From Paenibacillus doosanensis (lineage in GTDB: Bacteria; Bacillota; Bacilli; Paenibacillales; NBRC-103111), in the NCBI RefSeq assembly GCF_025060755.1, contig NZ_JANYUY010000058.1, positions 1-47,162 on the forward strand: DNA of 47,162 bases, written 5' to 3'. Shown here one piece after another: positions 17,185 to 25,972 of this stretch (within the stretch, counting starts at the first letter, position 1; each line of letters opens with the position of its first letter). Position numbers and translations under genes: made by a program. Under the pieces are notes generated by a model, which was given only the letters and a program-made list of their open reading frames with translations, ran no database searches and had not been told where the DNA came from.

Positions 17185-17679
17185 ATGCGGCGAAAAAAAT
17201 GGAAGTTTCTGTTGTGGCTCGCGCTGACCTGCGCATGGCTCGTGCTTATCTTTGTAAAATCGGCTCAAACCTATTCGGAGCAGGATATCCGGCCGCTGCT
17301 GGCGGAGTGGCTTCCTTACGACCTGCTGATGAAATGGCTGCCGCATATCGAATTTTATTACGATCACGGATTGGTAACATGGACCCAGCCGTACGATTTT
17401 ATCGAGTTTTTCATTCGCAAGGGCGGACATGTGACGGAGTATTTGGTGCTGTGCTTCTTAAGCGTCATGACGCTGCTCGCTAAGCCCGCAGGCAGAGTGA
17501 CGGCGGTCCTCGCCGGTACGGTATTCTCGGTGCTGTACGCCGCCTCGGACGAATGGCATCAATCGTTTGTCGCCGGACGTACCGGTCATGCCATCGACGT
17601 AGGGGTCGACGCGATCGGCGCCGTGCTGATGGCGCTTATTTTTACGGCGGTCTTCCTCATTGCGGGCAGGAAAAAATAA
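17185..17679 (+). CDS. VanZ-like membrane protein
   Basis: 164-residue protein of the VanZ-like family (a family named after a teicoplanin-resistance accessory protein; general function unknown). Four predicted helices: about 8-25, 85-105, 110-128 and 140-160. The family signature region is SDEWHQSFVAGRTGHAIDVGVD (key residues Asp, His, Gln, Arg, Asp), preceded by FIRKGGHVTEY. ATG start; the upstream ribosome site is only moderate (GGAGGCGG). It is probably a separate unit from the preceding tRNAs, which end in a terminator. No resistance role should be inferred from the name. Confidence 0.88.
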   Translation: MRRKKWKFLLWLALTCAWLVLIFVKSAQTYSEQDIRPLLAEWLPYDLLMKWLPHIEFYYDHGLVTWTQPYDFIEFFIRKGGHVTEYLVLCFLSVMTLLAKPAGRVTAVLAGTVFSVLYAASDEWHQSFVAGRTGHAIDVGVDAIGAVLMALIFTAVFLIAGRKK

Positions 17680-17742
17680 GGAATGAATTAACAAATCGTC
17701 CGGCGGAATCCGATATAATATAGTGGATGGGAGGGGATGCCG

Positions 17743-19131
17743 GTGAAGAATAAATCACGACGTATCAAAGGCGTATGGCTGATGTGGCTGGTCATGATAG
17801 GGCTTGCCTTGCCCGCGCTGCCGGCCCGGGCCGACGCTGGGTTCAGCGATGTCGATCCGCAAAAAAACAGCTGGGCGGTCGGTTCCATTTACTTGATGGC
17901 GCAAAAGCAAGTGCTGACCGGATATCCGGACGGAACGTTTCGCCCGAACCAAACGATCAGCAAAGCCGAATGGACTGCAATGATCTATCGTTTGTTCGAC
18001 AAATACCGACCTAACTTATATGCGACGGGGCTGCAAAAAATCGACGGCTTCGCCGACGTGTCGCCGGAGCATTGGGCCTATAAGCCGATATCGGAAATAT
18101 ACAGCCACTCGTTCAATTGGGGCGTGTACGGCCTGTCCAATATGGGACAGCTGACGTTCCGTCCGGATATGCAGCTCACGCGGCTGCAGCTGGCCGACAT
18201 GCTGTATTCGTTTTTCGATACGCGGCTGATCGACCGGCGGATGAGTCCGAACGATATCTGTTCGGTGGTGTCGGACTTCAAAGATATTTCGTATAAAATG
18301 TACGCCGATAAAAATCAATATGAGGACGCCGCCAAAACGGACGGCCGTTACGACGCGGCGGGCTCCGCAGCGACGTTGGCGGGGGAAGTGCTGCCGGTCT
18401 TGTTTCTGGGCACGGGCAAAAGCGACTGCTCCTTCGGCACGGATGCTTTCTCCAACGCGCAGGCGAGCAGCCTCGCCAGCCTTCAGGCATCGGGCATTAT
18501 GACGGCGAACGAGCTCGGTTATTTTCGGCCTTTGGACAAGGTGACCCGCGCGGAGGCGGTGACGATTTTAAACCGTATCTACAATTATTTAAGCAAAAAT
18601 TACTGGCTCGGAGATTATACGACGATTCAGCTGGATCAAACGGGGGCCGGCAGCTCCGGAGGTTCAGCGGGGAGCGGCGGCGGCGGTTCCGGATCTTCGG
18701 GCGTTTACAATCCCGATACGTCCTCCTACTATCCGGACTGGCAGGATACGGGAGGCGATATATCCGGCAGCTGGTCCAACGATTCGATCGTTAATGTGAC
18801 GGATTATTTCGATGATAAAGGAGTTTTAACGAAAAATCTGCAGAACGGGGAAATCGAAGCGGCGGTGCAGCCCAAGGAGAACCGGTACTTAACCGTCGAC
18901 CTGAAATCGCAGGACAAGGTCGATCTGTATTTGATTCTGGACGGGAAGATCGCTTTCTTAAAGCAGGAGGAGCTGCCCAAGACGATAGAACTGGACGGGA
19001 TCAAGCTGGTAGGCTTCCGCACGCTGCAGCGCAATCCGAATCCGATGAGAGTCGGAGGGACGACGGCGACGCTTACGGTTAAGCTTAGCGTCGACAAGCC
19101 GGACACCTCCAAACCGGGGAAGAAAAAATAA
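17743..19131 (+). CDS. Exported SLH-domain protein
   Basis: Cell-surface protein of about 462 residues. Signal peptide (about 1-30, ending LPARA), three S-layer homology repeats (about 35-90 with GYPDGTFRPN, 105-165 with LTFRPDMQLT, and 237-285 with GYFRPLDKVT), a Gly/Ser linker (about 302-322) and a C-terminal beta-rich domain (about 340-450) I cannot name. The SLH repeats should anchor it to the wall polymer. GTG 17743 is preferred over ATG 17737 because GGGAGGGG directly abuts the ATG. TATAAT at 17714-17719 is a likely -10 box. The C-terminal domain probably carries the function. Confidence 0.85.
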   Translation: MKNKSRRIKGVWLMWLVMIGLALPALPARADAGFSDVDPQKNSWAVGSIYLMAQKQVLTGYPDGTFRPNQTISKAEWTAMIYRLFDKYRPNLYATGLQKIDGFADVSPEHWAYKPISEIYSHSFNWGVYGLSNMGQLTFRPDMQLTRLQLADMLYSFFDTRLIDRRMSPNDICSVVSDFKDISYKMYADKNQYEDAAKTDGRYDAAGSAATLAGEVLPVLFLGTGKSDCSFGTDAFSNAQASSLASLQASGIMTANELGYFRPLDKVTRAEAVTILNRIYNYLSKNYWLGDYTTIQLDQTGAGSSGGSAGSGGGGSGSSGVYNPDTSSYYPDWQDTGGDISGSWSNDSIVNVTDYFDDKGVLTKNLQNGEIEAAVQPKENRYLTVDLKSQDKVDLYLILDGKIAFLKQEELPKTIELDGIKLVGFRTLQRNPNPMRVGGTTATLTVKLSVDKPDTSKPGKKK

Positions 19132-19142
19132 ACGCATGACAA

Positions 19143-19190
19143 AGGGCTTCCGGCGATCGGATATCGCGGAAGCCCTGTATGTTTTGGCCG
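19143..19190. terminator. Bidirectional terminator
   Basis: 14-bp stem with a single bulged G (AGGGCTTCCG core), followed by GTATGTTTT on the plus strand. It lies between the convergent SLH gene and the DUF2621-like gene. Confidence 0.75.
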
Positions 19191-19209
19191 ATGCCGTTCG
19201 GAAAGCCGA

Positions 19210-19635
19210 TTATTGGAGCAAATGCTTGAACGCGCTGTAGTCGATCTGCTTTTTGTCCAAATACGAAATCAGGCTTTTATAATCTCTTTTGGGTGTGGCC
19301 AAAATATATCCTTCGATGCAGTGCTGCTCGGTAATGCTGTCGGCCTTGCTCTCCAGCGCGACTTGACCGATCTTGGCCGCTATGGAATGACGGGCGATAT
19401 CGCGGAACGGCGCAGGCACGGGATCGACCAGCACGTCGAGAAACGCCTTGGCCTCGTCGGTCCATAGATGACGGGAGGATTCGACATAATAGTTTTGCCA
19501 ATCGAGTTTGCTTTTGCCGTCCGCCATTGGCAGCACCTTGAAAAATTTGCGGAACATAAAGTAGCCGCCGATCGACATGAAGGAAATGAGCACAAACACC
19601 CAAAACAAGATAAACCACATAAACCAGGAATTCAT
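19210..19635 (-). CDS. DUF2621-like membrane protein
   Basis: 141-residue protein with one N-terminal membrane helix (about 4-28, WFMWFILFWVFVLISFMSI) and a soluble C-terminal domain with DEAKAFLDVLVDPVPAPFRDIAR and YILATPKRDYKSL. The pattern matches what I recall of the DUF2621 family (YneK of B. subtilis), whose function is unknown. ATG at 19635 chosen because AGGTGA lies 8 bases upstream. TATAAT on the complement at 19657-19662 is a good -10 box in the upstream region shared with nfo. Confidence 0.75.
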   Translation of the reverse strand: MNSWFMWFILFWVFVLISFMSIGGYFMFRKFFKVLPMADGKSKLDWQNYYVESSRHLWTDEAKAFLDVLVDPVPAPFRDIARHSIAAKIGQVALESKADSITEQHCIEGYILATPKRDYKSLISYLDKKQIDYSAFKHLLQ

Positions 19636-19761
19636 GATTATTGTCACCTCATCCTCATTATACCTTACTTTGGAGAGTTCCAAAAGCAAAAGTCACCTTG
19701 TGGACAAGGGGGAATCCTAGTAGAATAGAGAGAGTGCGAAAAAAAGGAGATGAGGAATACG

Positions 19762-20886
19762 ATGGTCAAAATCGGTTCTCACGTATCGTTTTCGGATAAA
19801 GGGCTGTTGAACGCTGCGGAAGAAGCAGTATCTTACGGGTCTTCTACATTTATGATATACACGGGGGCGCCGCAAAATACGCGCCGCAAGCCGATAGAAT
19901 CGCAATTCATCGAGGAAGGCAGAGCGTTGATGGAGCAGCACGGCATTGGCGAAATCATCGTTCATGCTCCGTACATTATAAATCTCGGTTCCTATAAAGA
20001 CGACACGTATGAGTTAGCCGTCCGCTTTTTGCAAGAAGAGATTCGCCGTACCGACTACTTGGGCGTGAAGCAGATCGTGCTGCATCCGGGCGCTTATACG
20101 GAGAAGGACGCCGAGTATGGGTTGGCAAGAATTGCCCAAGGACTTAACGAAGTATTGTCCGGCGTGAAGGACACGAACGTCAATATCGCTTTGGAGACGA
20201 TGGCGGGCAAAGGCACGGAGATGGGACGCAGCTTTGAAGAGATGGCGGCGATTATCGATAAGGTGGAGGATAACGGGCGTTTATCCGTCTGCTTCGATAC
20301 CTGTCACGTTCATGATGCCGGATATGATATTATCAATGATTTGGACGGCGTGCTGGAGCATTTCGACAACGTCGTCGGCTTGGACCGGATCGCCGTCGTT
20401 CACTTGAACGACAGCAAAAATCCGAAGGGAGCGAGCAAAGACCGCCATGCTCCTGTAGGCGCAGGATGGATCGGCTTCGAAGCGATGAATAATGTCGTGC
20501 ATCACGAGAAGCTGGCTCATCTTCCGCTCATCCTGGAAACTCCTTGGATCGGCAAGGAGGACAAGCTGCAGCGTCCGATGTACGAGGCGGAGATTGCTCT
20601 GCTCAGCGGAACGGTAGAGCAGCGCTTCGGCTCCAGCTTCATGGAGGACGTCGAGCGTCTGGCGCATTTCTTCGGCAAGCAGGACGTCAATCATCGCGAT
20701 TACGTGCTGCAAACGTGGGAGATGCTGAAGAGCGATGCCAAGAAGCGCAAAGAAGACGGCCGCGAGCCGATGGAACGGCTGTACGATATGGTCGCGGAGC
20801 ACCGGGTATTCACGGAGCTGTCCGAAGAGCAAATTAACCACCGTTTGACGGCCTGGCTGGCAGGCCAAAAAGTGTTCCAACTGTAG
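19762..20886 (+). CDS. nfo: Endonuclease IV (AP endonuclease) with C-terminal extension
   Basis: Zinc-dependent AP endonuclease of base excision repair (Nfo/YqfS), cutting 5' of abasic sites. The TIM-barrel part (about 1-285) carries the metal ligands in [48 protein letters not shown] and LETPW. B. subtilis YqfS stops near residue 297; here about 80 more residues follow ([13 protein letters not shown] to KVFQL), helical and charged, without a domain I know. [10 protein letters not shown] matches the family N-terminus, so ATG 19762 is preferred over ATG 19750, which touches AAAGGAG. Confidence 0.95.
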   Translation: MVKIGSHVSFSDKGLLNAAEEAVSYGSSTFMIYTGAPQNTRRKPIESQFIEEGRALMEQHGIGEIIVHAPYIINLGSYKDDTYELAVRFLQEEIRRTDYLGVKQIVLHPGAYTEKDAEYGLARIAQGLNEVLSGVKDTNVNIALETMAGKGTEMGRSFEEMAAIIDKVEDNGRLSVCFDTCHVHDAGYDIINDLDGVLEHFDNVVGLDRIAVVHLNDSKNPKGASKDRHAPVGAGWIGFEAMNNVVHHEKLAHLPLILETPWIGKEDKLQRPMYEAEIALLSGTVEQRFGSSFMEDVERLAHFFGKQDVNHRDYVLQTWEMLKSDAKKRKEDGREPMERLYDMVAEHRVFTELSEEQINHRLTAWLAGQKVFQL

Positions 20887-20930
20887 TCCAGCGGCAATGA
20901 TTTTGAATCGATGAAGGAGTAGTTAGCGTC

Positions 20931-21824
20931 ATGACACCGAACGTATTTCCTAAAAACCAGCGGGACAATTTAAAAAACCGCGCAAGAATGCTTGTTTCTT
21001 GTCCGGATCAGCCGGGCATCGTCGCCGCGGTTTCCCGTTTTCTTTACGAGCATGGAGCCAATATCGTCCAATCCGACCAATATACGATGGACCCGGAAGG
21101 CGGCTTGTTCTTTATACGTATTGAGTTCGATCTCGAAAACCTGGACGATCGCCGCGAGCAGCTGAAGACGGATTTCTCCGTTGTAGCCGAGCAGTTCCAG
21201 ATGAAATGGAGCATCAACCGGGCGAGCCGCAAGAAGCGTCTGGCGATTTTCGTCTCGAAGGAAGACCATGCTCTGCTGGAGCTGCTGTGGCAGTGGCAGG
21301 CGGGAGATCTTGAAGCGGACATCGCGATGGTGATCAGCAATCATAACGATATGCGAGCTTTGGTCGAATCGTTCGACATTCCGTACCATCATATTCCGGT
21401 AACGGCGGAGACGAAGGCGGAAGCGGAGCGCCGGCAGCTTGAGCTTGTGCTCGGGAAGGTCGACGCGGTCGTATTGGCCCGTTATATGCAGATTATTACG
21501 CCGAAATTTATCGAGCATTTCCCGAACCGGATCATCAATATTCACCACTCGTTCCTTCCGGCGTTCGTCGGCGGCAAGCCTTACGCTCAGGCGTATAACC
21601 GCGGCGTGAAAATCATCGGCGCCACCGCGCACTACGTTACGGAAGAGCTGGACGGCGGACCGATTATCGAGCAGGACGTGCAGCGAGTCAGCCACCGCGA
21701 CAATGTCGACGACCTGAAGCGGATCGGCCGCCATATCGAGCGTACGGTGCTGGCGCGCGCCGTGGCGTGGCATGTGGAAGACCGCGTCATCGTGCACGGC
21801 AACAAAACGGTTGTATTTAGCTAA
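20931..21824 (+). CDS. purU: Formyltetrahydrofolate deformylase
   Basis: Hydrolyses 10-formyl-THF to formate and THF, balancing the one-carbon pool (formate can feed PurT). An N-terminal ACT domain (about 18-95, LVSCPDQPGIVAAVSRFLYEHGANI) is followed by the formyltransferase domain (about 100-297) with HHSFLPAFVGGKPY and GATAHYVTEELDGGPIIEQD; the Asn-His-Asp catalytic triad is in INIHH and the LDGG loop. Length of 297 is normal. ATG start with GAAGGAG upstream. Confidence 0.95.
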   Translation: MTPNVFPKNQRDNLKNRARMLVSCPDQPGIVAAVSRFLYEHGANIVQSDQYTMDPEGGLFFIRIEFDLENLDDRREQLKTDFSVVAEQFQMKWSINRASRKKRLAIFVSKEDHALLELLWQWQAGDLEADIAMVISNHNDMRALVESFDIPYHHIPVTAETKAEAERRQLELVLGKVDAVVLARYMQIITPKFIEHFPNRIINIHHSFLPAFVGGKPYAQAYNRGVKIIGATAHYVTEELDGGPIIEQDVQRVSHRDNVDDLKRIGRHIERTVLARAVAWHVEDRVIVHGNKTVVFS

Positions 21825-21846
21825 TTCGACATGTAGAAAATAAGAA

Positions 21847-21900
21847 ACGGATTCGTACGGAAGCCGGGCGGACAAGCCCGCGTACGGGTCCGTTTTTTTA
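21847..21900 (+). terminator. Intrinsic terminator of purU
   Basis: ACGGA and CGTACG on the left pair with CGTACG and TCCGT on the right, with an inner GCCGGGC/GCCCG stem, followed by seven T. The following 90 bases hold no gene. Confidence 0.85.
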
Positions 21901-21990
21901 TATGCGGCGGAACCCGGGCGGGCGTGCCGAAACAGACCGAATTCCTGAAGGGCTAAGGATTCCGGTCTTAGGCAGGTTCAGATGCAAGGG

Positions 21991-23103
21991 TTAGACTCCC
22001 TTGGGGTCGTTGCCGCGTCGGGTTTGCACGACGGTCTTGTTCTTGCCGGTTCGTTTGGCCGAATAGAGCGAAGCGTCGGCTCCTTTGAACAGCGCTTCTT
22101 TGCCTTCGCCTCTCACATACTCGTGCAGGCCGATGCTGATCGTGACGGCTTGCGAATCGAGCTCGGGATGGATCGTAACCGACAGCTTTTGGCGGATTTG
22201 TTCGGTGATGCGGAGCGCTTGCTCGATCGTTTTTTCCGTAAAAATAACGGCGAACTCCTCCCCTCCGTAGCGGACGACAAAATCGTTCGGGGTCACCGTT
22301 TCTTTGATGATGTTCGCTACCCGCTGGAGGACGATGTCGCCTACCCAGTGGCCGTAGGTGTCGTTAATTTTTTTGAAGTTGTCGATGTCCAAAATGGCCA
22401 GCTGTAGAGCCAGGTGATTGCGCTCGTGCTGCTCGACGAGTTTTTCCAAATATTCGTGAAACGTCTTGTGATTGTATAAATCCGTAAGGGCGTCCATCTT
22501 AGAGAGCTTGTCCATGATGACGTTTTTGACCAGCAGCTCCTGTTTCGCTTCGGTGGCGATTCGCAGATTGTTGAGCAGCTCGATGCCGCTGACGGATATA
22601 TTGAGCGAGATGATCGTCGTACCGACGTACAGAAACAGCGTGCCGATCACATGAATCGGCTGCATCGACGCGCGAAGCTCGGGAGTGACCGCATACATGA
22701 CGGCAAAGCAGACCAAGGTAAGTGAAAAAGCGGCCAGAATGCGTTTCTTGTTGAACGAAAGAACGGAGGTTAGGATGGGAAAGATGTATATTGCAGGTAC
22801 GATGCCGATGGTCGGATTGACGTAGATAATGGATGAGGCGTAGAGGATGCCCGTAATAATCATCAGGTCGTCGCTTTGAACTTTGCGATAGCGGTACAGC
22901 ATCTCCGTTATCCCCGTTATCGCGGCCAAGCCTACGGCTTGCAGAAGCAGAGTGCCGAGCAGTCCGGCTTCCCCCGGCTTGCCTTCCATTTGATGAATGC
23001 AATATTCCAGTGCAACGGTAAGGACAATCGTAATCCAGTATAGATTCAGCATTTTCCGATACGTTTGACGCATGTTGGCCAGCTCTAACAACAGATGATT
23101 CAT
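21991..23103 (-). CDS. Membrane-bound GGDEF diguanylate cyclase
   Basis: Predicted cyclic di-GMP synthase of 370 residues. Five or six membrane helices (about 18-175) form a sensor-like region, a short helix links to the GGDEF domain (about 200-365). The active-site motif is GGEEF (280-284) with DIDNFKKIND upstream for metal and base binding, so the enzyme should be active. The product-inhibition I-site (RxxD) reads TPND (271-274), so the arginine is lost and feedback inhibition is probably weak. It lies 2.9 kb from the PilZ-dehydrogenase, a candidate receptor. ATG start; upstream ribosome site weak. Confidence 0.92.
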   Translation of the reverse strand: MNHLLLELANMRQTYRKMLNLYWITIVLTVALEYCIHQMEGKPGEAGLLGTLLLQAVGLAAITGITEMLYRYRKVQSDDLMIITGILYASSIIYVNPTIGIVPAIYIFPILTSVLSFNKKRILAAFSLTLVCFAVMYAVTPELRASMQPIHVIGTLFLYVGTTIISLNISVSGIELLNNLRIATEAKQELLVKNVIMDKLSKMDALTDLYNHKTFHEYLEKLVEQHERNHLALQLAILDIDNFKKINDTYGHWVGDIVLQRVANIIKETVTPNDFVVRYGGEEFAVIFTEKTIEQALRITEQIRQKLSVTIHPELDSQAVTISIGLHEYVRGEGKEALFKGADASLYSAKRTGKNKTVVQTRRGNDPKGV

Positions 23104-23237
23104 AATCGGCTCTTACCACTCCAAATGAACAGGATTCGGTGATCGACAAATACTACATATTCGCCAAAACGCGGGAAATTCCTTCGAGGCTGCTTGTCAT
23201 TTCCAAACGTTTTTTTTAATCTTCCGTTAGGTTTAGG

Positions 23238-23267
23238 TTGGCAAACTGAAACGGACAATGGTAAAAT
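23238..23267 (+). promoter_or_regulatory. Candidate sigma-A promoter of tkt
   Basis: TTGGCA (23238-23243), 18-base spacer, TAAAAT (23262-23267). It gives a leader of about 120 bases. Confidence 0.6.
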
Positions 23268-23394
23268 GGTGCAAGTGAGTTTATGTGCCAATGGTTATGC
23301 ACACGTTAACAACGCCGTTTATTCCCGCATTTTATAGGCTTTAGGCCGCGTGGGCGGGAGATGCAGCTTCACTAACATTATAGGAGGGTTTTTC

Positions 23395-25404
23395 ATGACA
23401 GTATTGAATAAAGCGATCGAGCAATTGTCCATCGACACGATTCGCACTTTGTCCATTGATGCCATCGAGAAGGCGAAATCGGGTCATCCGGGTATGCCGA
23501 TGGGCGCTGCGCCGATGGGTTACGAGCTGTTCGCCAAAACGATGAACCATAATCCGGATAATCCGACTTGGATTAACCGCGACCGCTTCGTGCTTTCCGC
23601 AGGCCACGGCTCGATGCTGCTGTACAGCCTGCTTCACTTGAGCGGATACGATCTTCCTATGGAGGAGCTCAAGCAATTCCGTATGTGGGGAAGCAAAACG
23701 CCGGGCCATCCGGAAGTGGGCCATACGGCCGGCGTAGACGCTACGACAGGTCCTCTGGGACAAGGCTTCGGTATGGGCGTCGGTATGGCTATGGCGGAAG
23801 CGCATTTGGCTTCCGTTTACAATAAAGATCAATTTAACGTTATCGACCACTATACGTACGTGATTTGCGGCGACGGCGACCTGATGGAGGGAATTTCCTC
23901 CGAGGCGGCATCGCTGGCGGGCCACATGAAGCTCGGTAAGCTGGTCGTATTGTACGATTCCAACGACATTTCCCTGGACGGCGAGCTCAACCTGTCCTTC
24001 TCCGAGTCGGCTGTTCGCCGGTTCGAAGGCTACGGCTGGCAAGTGCTGCGCGTTGAGGACGGCAACGATCTGAACGCTATCGAGAGCGCGATTGCCGAAG
24101 CGAAGAACGACGATCGTCCGACGCTGATCGAAGTGAAGACGATTATCGGCTTCGGCAGCCCGAACAAAGCGGGCAAAGGCGGACATGCCGGTCCTCACGG
24201 ATCTCCGCTCGGCACGGACGAAGTGGCTTTGACCAAGAAAGCTTACGGCTGGCCTGAAGATCAGCATTTCTATGTGCCTGAAGAAGTGCGCGCTCACTTC
24301 GCTGCTGTGAAGCAAAAAGGCATCGAGGCTAACGCGGCTTGGCAGCAAATGTTCGCCGAGTATGCGAAGGCATATCCCGAGCTTGCGAAGCAGTTCGAAA
24401 CGGCCGTTAACGGCGATTTGCCCGAAGGCTGGGATAAAGATATTCCGGAAGCGGCCCCTGCGGAAAAAGGAACCCGTACGGCATCCGGCATCGTGCTGAA
24501 CGCCATTGCCAAAAACGTGCCTTCGCTCGTAGGCGGCTCGGCTGACCTCGAGTCCTCCACGATGACGCATATGAAGGATCTCGGCGTGATGACGGCCAAA
24601 GATTACAGCGGTCAAAACATCTATTTCGGCGTGCGCGAATTCGGTATGGGCGCTGCCGTCAACGGGATGCTGCTGCACGGCGGTCTGAAAGTATTCGGCG
24701 GCACGTTCTTCGTCTTCTCCGACTACTTGCGTCCGGCGATTCGTCTGGCTTCGATCATGGGCGTGCCTGCGATCTATGTCTTTACGCACGACAGCATCGG
24801 CGTCGGCGAAGACGGTCCTACGCATGAGCCGATCGAGCAATTGGCCGCCCTGCGAGTCATTCCGGGCGTAACGGTCATCCGTCCTGCGGACGGCGACGAA
24901 ACGGCTGCGGCTTGGCGCTATGCGGCGGAGAACAAGAAGGGCCCTGTCGCCTTGATCTTCTCGCGTCAAGCGGCTCCTAAGCTGGAAGGCACAGAGCAGG
25001 CGAAAGCAAGCCTCGCGCGCGGCGCTTATGTTCTGTCCGATGCTCCAAGCGGCAAAGCGCAGGCGCAAATCATCGCGACTGGTACGGAAGTACAGCTGGC
25101 GGTTGCGGCGCAAAAGCAATTGGCGGAAGAAGGCGTACAAGTTCGCGTCATCAGCATGCCTAGCTGGGAGCTGTTCGACAAGCAATCGCAGGAGTACAAA
25201 GATTCCGTTATCCTCCCTGACGTTAAAGCGCGTCTTGCCGTGGAAATGGGTCATTCCTTCGGCTGGGAACGTTATGTCGGCGAACAAGGCAGCGTGCTCG
25301 GCATCGATCGCTTCGGCGCATCCGCTCCGGGTCCGGTTGTCATTAAAGAGTACGGCTTTACGGTAGAAAATGTAGTTGCCCGCGTGAAGCAGCTGCTGAA
25401 ATAA
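23395..25404 (+). CDS. tkt: Transketolase
   Basis: TPP-dependent transfer of two-carbon ketol units in the non-oxidative pentose phosphate pathway. TPP/Mg motif GDGDLMEG near residue 160 followed by [19 protein letters not shown] and GPLGQGF near the N-terminus are hallmarks; the pyrimidine-binding domain (about 355-525) has [14 protein letters not shown] and [16 protein letters not shown]. The C-terminal domain ends KQLLK. ATG at 23395 with TAGGAGGG upstream gives 669 residues, the usual size. Confidence 0.97.
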   Translation: MTVLNKAIEQLSIDTIRTLSIDAIEKAKSGHPGMPMGAAPMGYELFAKTMNHNPDNPTWINRDRFVLSAGHGSMLLYSLLHLSGYDLPMEELKQFRMWGSKTPGHPEVGHTAGVDATTGPLGQGFGMGVGMAMAEAHLASVYNKDQFNVIDHYTYVICGDGDLMEGISSEAASLAGHMKLGKLVVLYDSNDISLDGELNLSFSESAVRRFEGYGWQVLRVEDGNDLNAIESAIAEAKNDDRPTLIEVKTIIGFGSPNKAGKGGHAGPHGSPLGTDEVALTKKAYGWPEDQHFYVPEEVRAHFAAVKQKGIEANAAWQQMFAEYAKAYPELAKQFETAVNGDLPEGWDKDIPEAAPAEKGTRTASGIVLNAIAKNVPSLVGGSADLESSTMTHMKDLGVMTAKDYSGQNIYFGVREFGMGAAVNGMLLHGGLKVFGGTFFVFSDYLRPAIRLASIMGVPAIYVFTHDSIGVGEDGPTHEPIEQLAALRVIPGVTVIRPADGDETAAAWRYAAENKKGPVALIFSRQAAPKLEGTEQAKASLARGAYVLSDAPSGKAQAQIIATGTEVQLAVAAQKQLAEEGVQVRVISMPSWELFDKQSQEYKDSVILPDVKARLAVEMGHSFGWERYVGEQGSVLGIDRFGASAPGPVVIKEYGFTVENVVARVKQLLK

Positions 25405-25468
25405 ATGATCTTAAGAAGGCCGGGCCGCTTGACGGTTCGGCCTCTATTCCAAAGGAGAACAGAGCGCG

Positions 25469-25786
25469 ATGTCCCAATTCGAGCAAGTAACCGTATTGAA
25501 AAAAGCGAACTTTTATTTCGACGGCAAAGTAACCAGCCGCACCGTCATTTTCGCGGACGGCACCAAGAAAACGCTGGGCGTTATGCTTCCGGGAGAATAT
25601 GAATTCGGAACGGATGCGAAGGAAATTATGGAAATCCAGGCTGGAGAGCTGGACGTGCTGCTTCCCGATTCCAGCGAGTGGATTCATATTAACGGCACAG
25701 GCGAATTTACCGTTCCCGCGAAATCGAAGTTCAAGCTGCAGGTGAAAACACCTACCGACTACTGCTGCTCCTACATTGCAGAGTAA
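25469..25786 (+). CDS. ppnP: Pyrimidine/purine nucleoside phosphorylase PpnP
   Basis: Small cupin-fold phosphorylase (formerly DUF1255/YaiE) splitting nucleosides with phosphate into base and ribose-1-phosphate. 105 residues, with [37 protein letters not shown] and [11 protein letters not shown] matching the family. ATG start with AAAGGAG. The 64-base gap after tkt has no strong terminator, so co-transcription with tkt is likely, which would link ribose-phosphate release to the pentose phosphate pathway. Confidence 0.93.
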   Translation: MSQFEQVTVLKKANFYFDGKVTSRTVIFADGTKKTLGVMLPGEYEFGTDAKEIMEIQAGELDVLLPDSSEWIHINGTGEFTVPAKSKFKLQVKTPTDYCCSYIAE

Positions 25787-25826
25787 TCCGAGCCTGATAC
25801 TTAGAAAACAGACGAAGAACGATGGA

Positions 25827-25874
25827 AAAATACCCTGCCGGGCAAGCACATTCATGCTTCTTGGCAGGGTATTT
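25827..25874. terminator. Bidirectional terminator between ppnP and the PilZ fusion gene
   Basis: 12-bp stem AAATACCCTGCC / GGCAGGGTATTT with a nested AAGCA/TGCTT hairpin in the loop. A T-run follows on the minus-strand side (ATTTTTCC). Confidence 0.8.
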
Positions 25875-25972
25875 GACTTAAGTGACCGGCAGCTTTAGGT
25901 TACAGGGGCTACGCGACAACGACGAACGAAAGACGATGTTCCGCATGCGCCGTCGGCGTGTTTCACCGCCTT

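Noticed and set aside
23341-25287. 648-codon open frame antisense to tkt
   Set aside because: Composition typical of a shadow frame; transketolase is unmistakable on the other strand.
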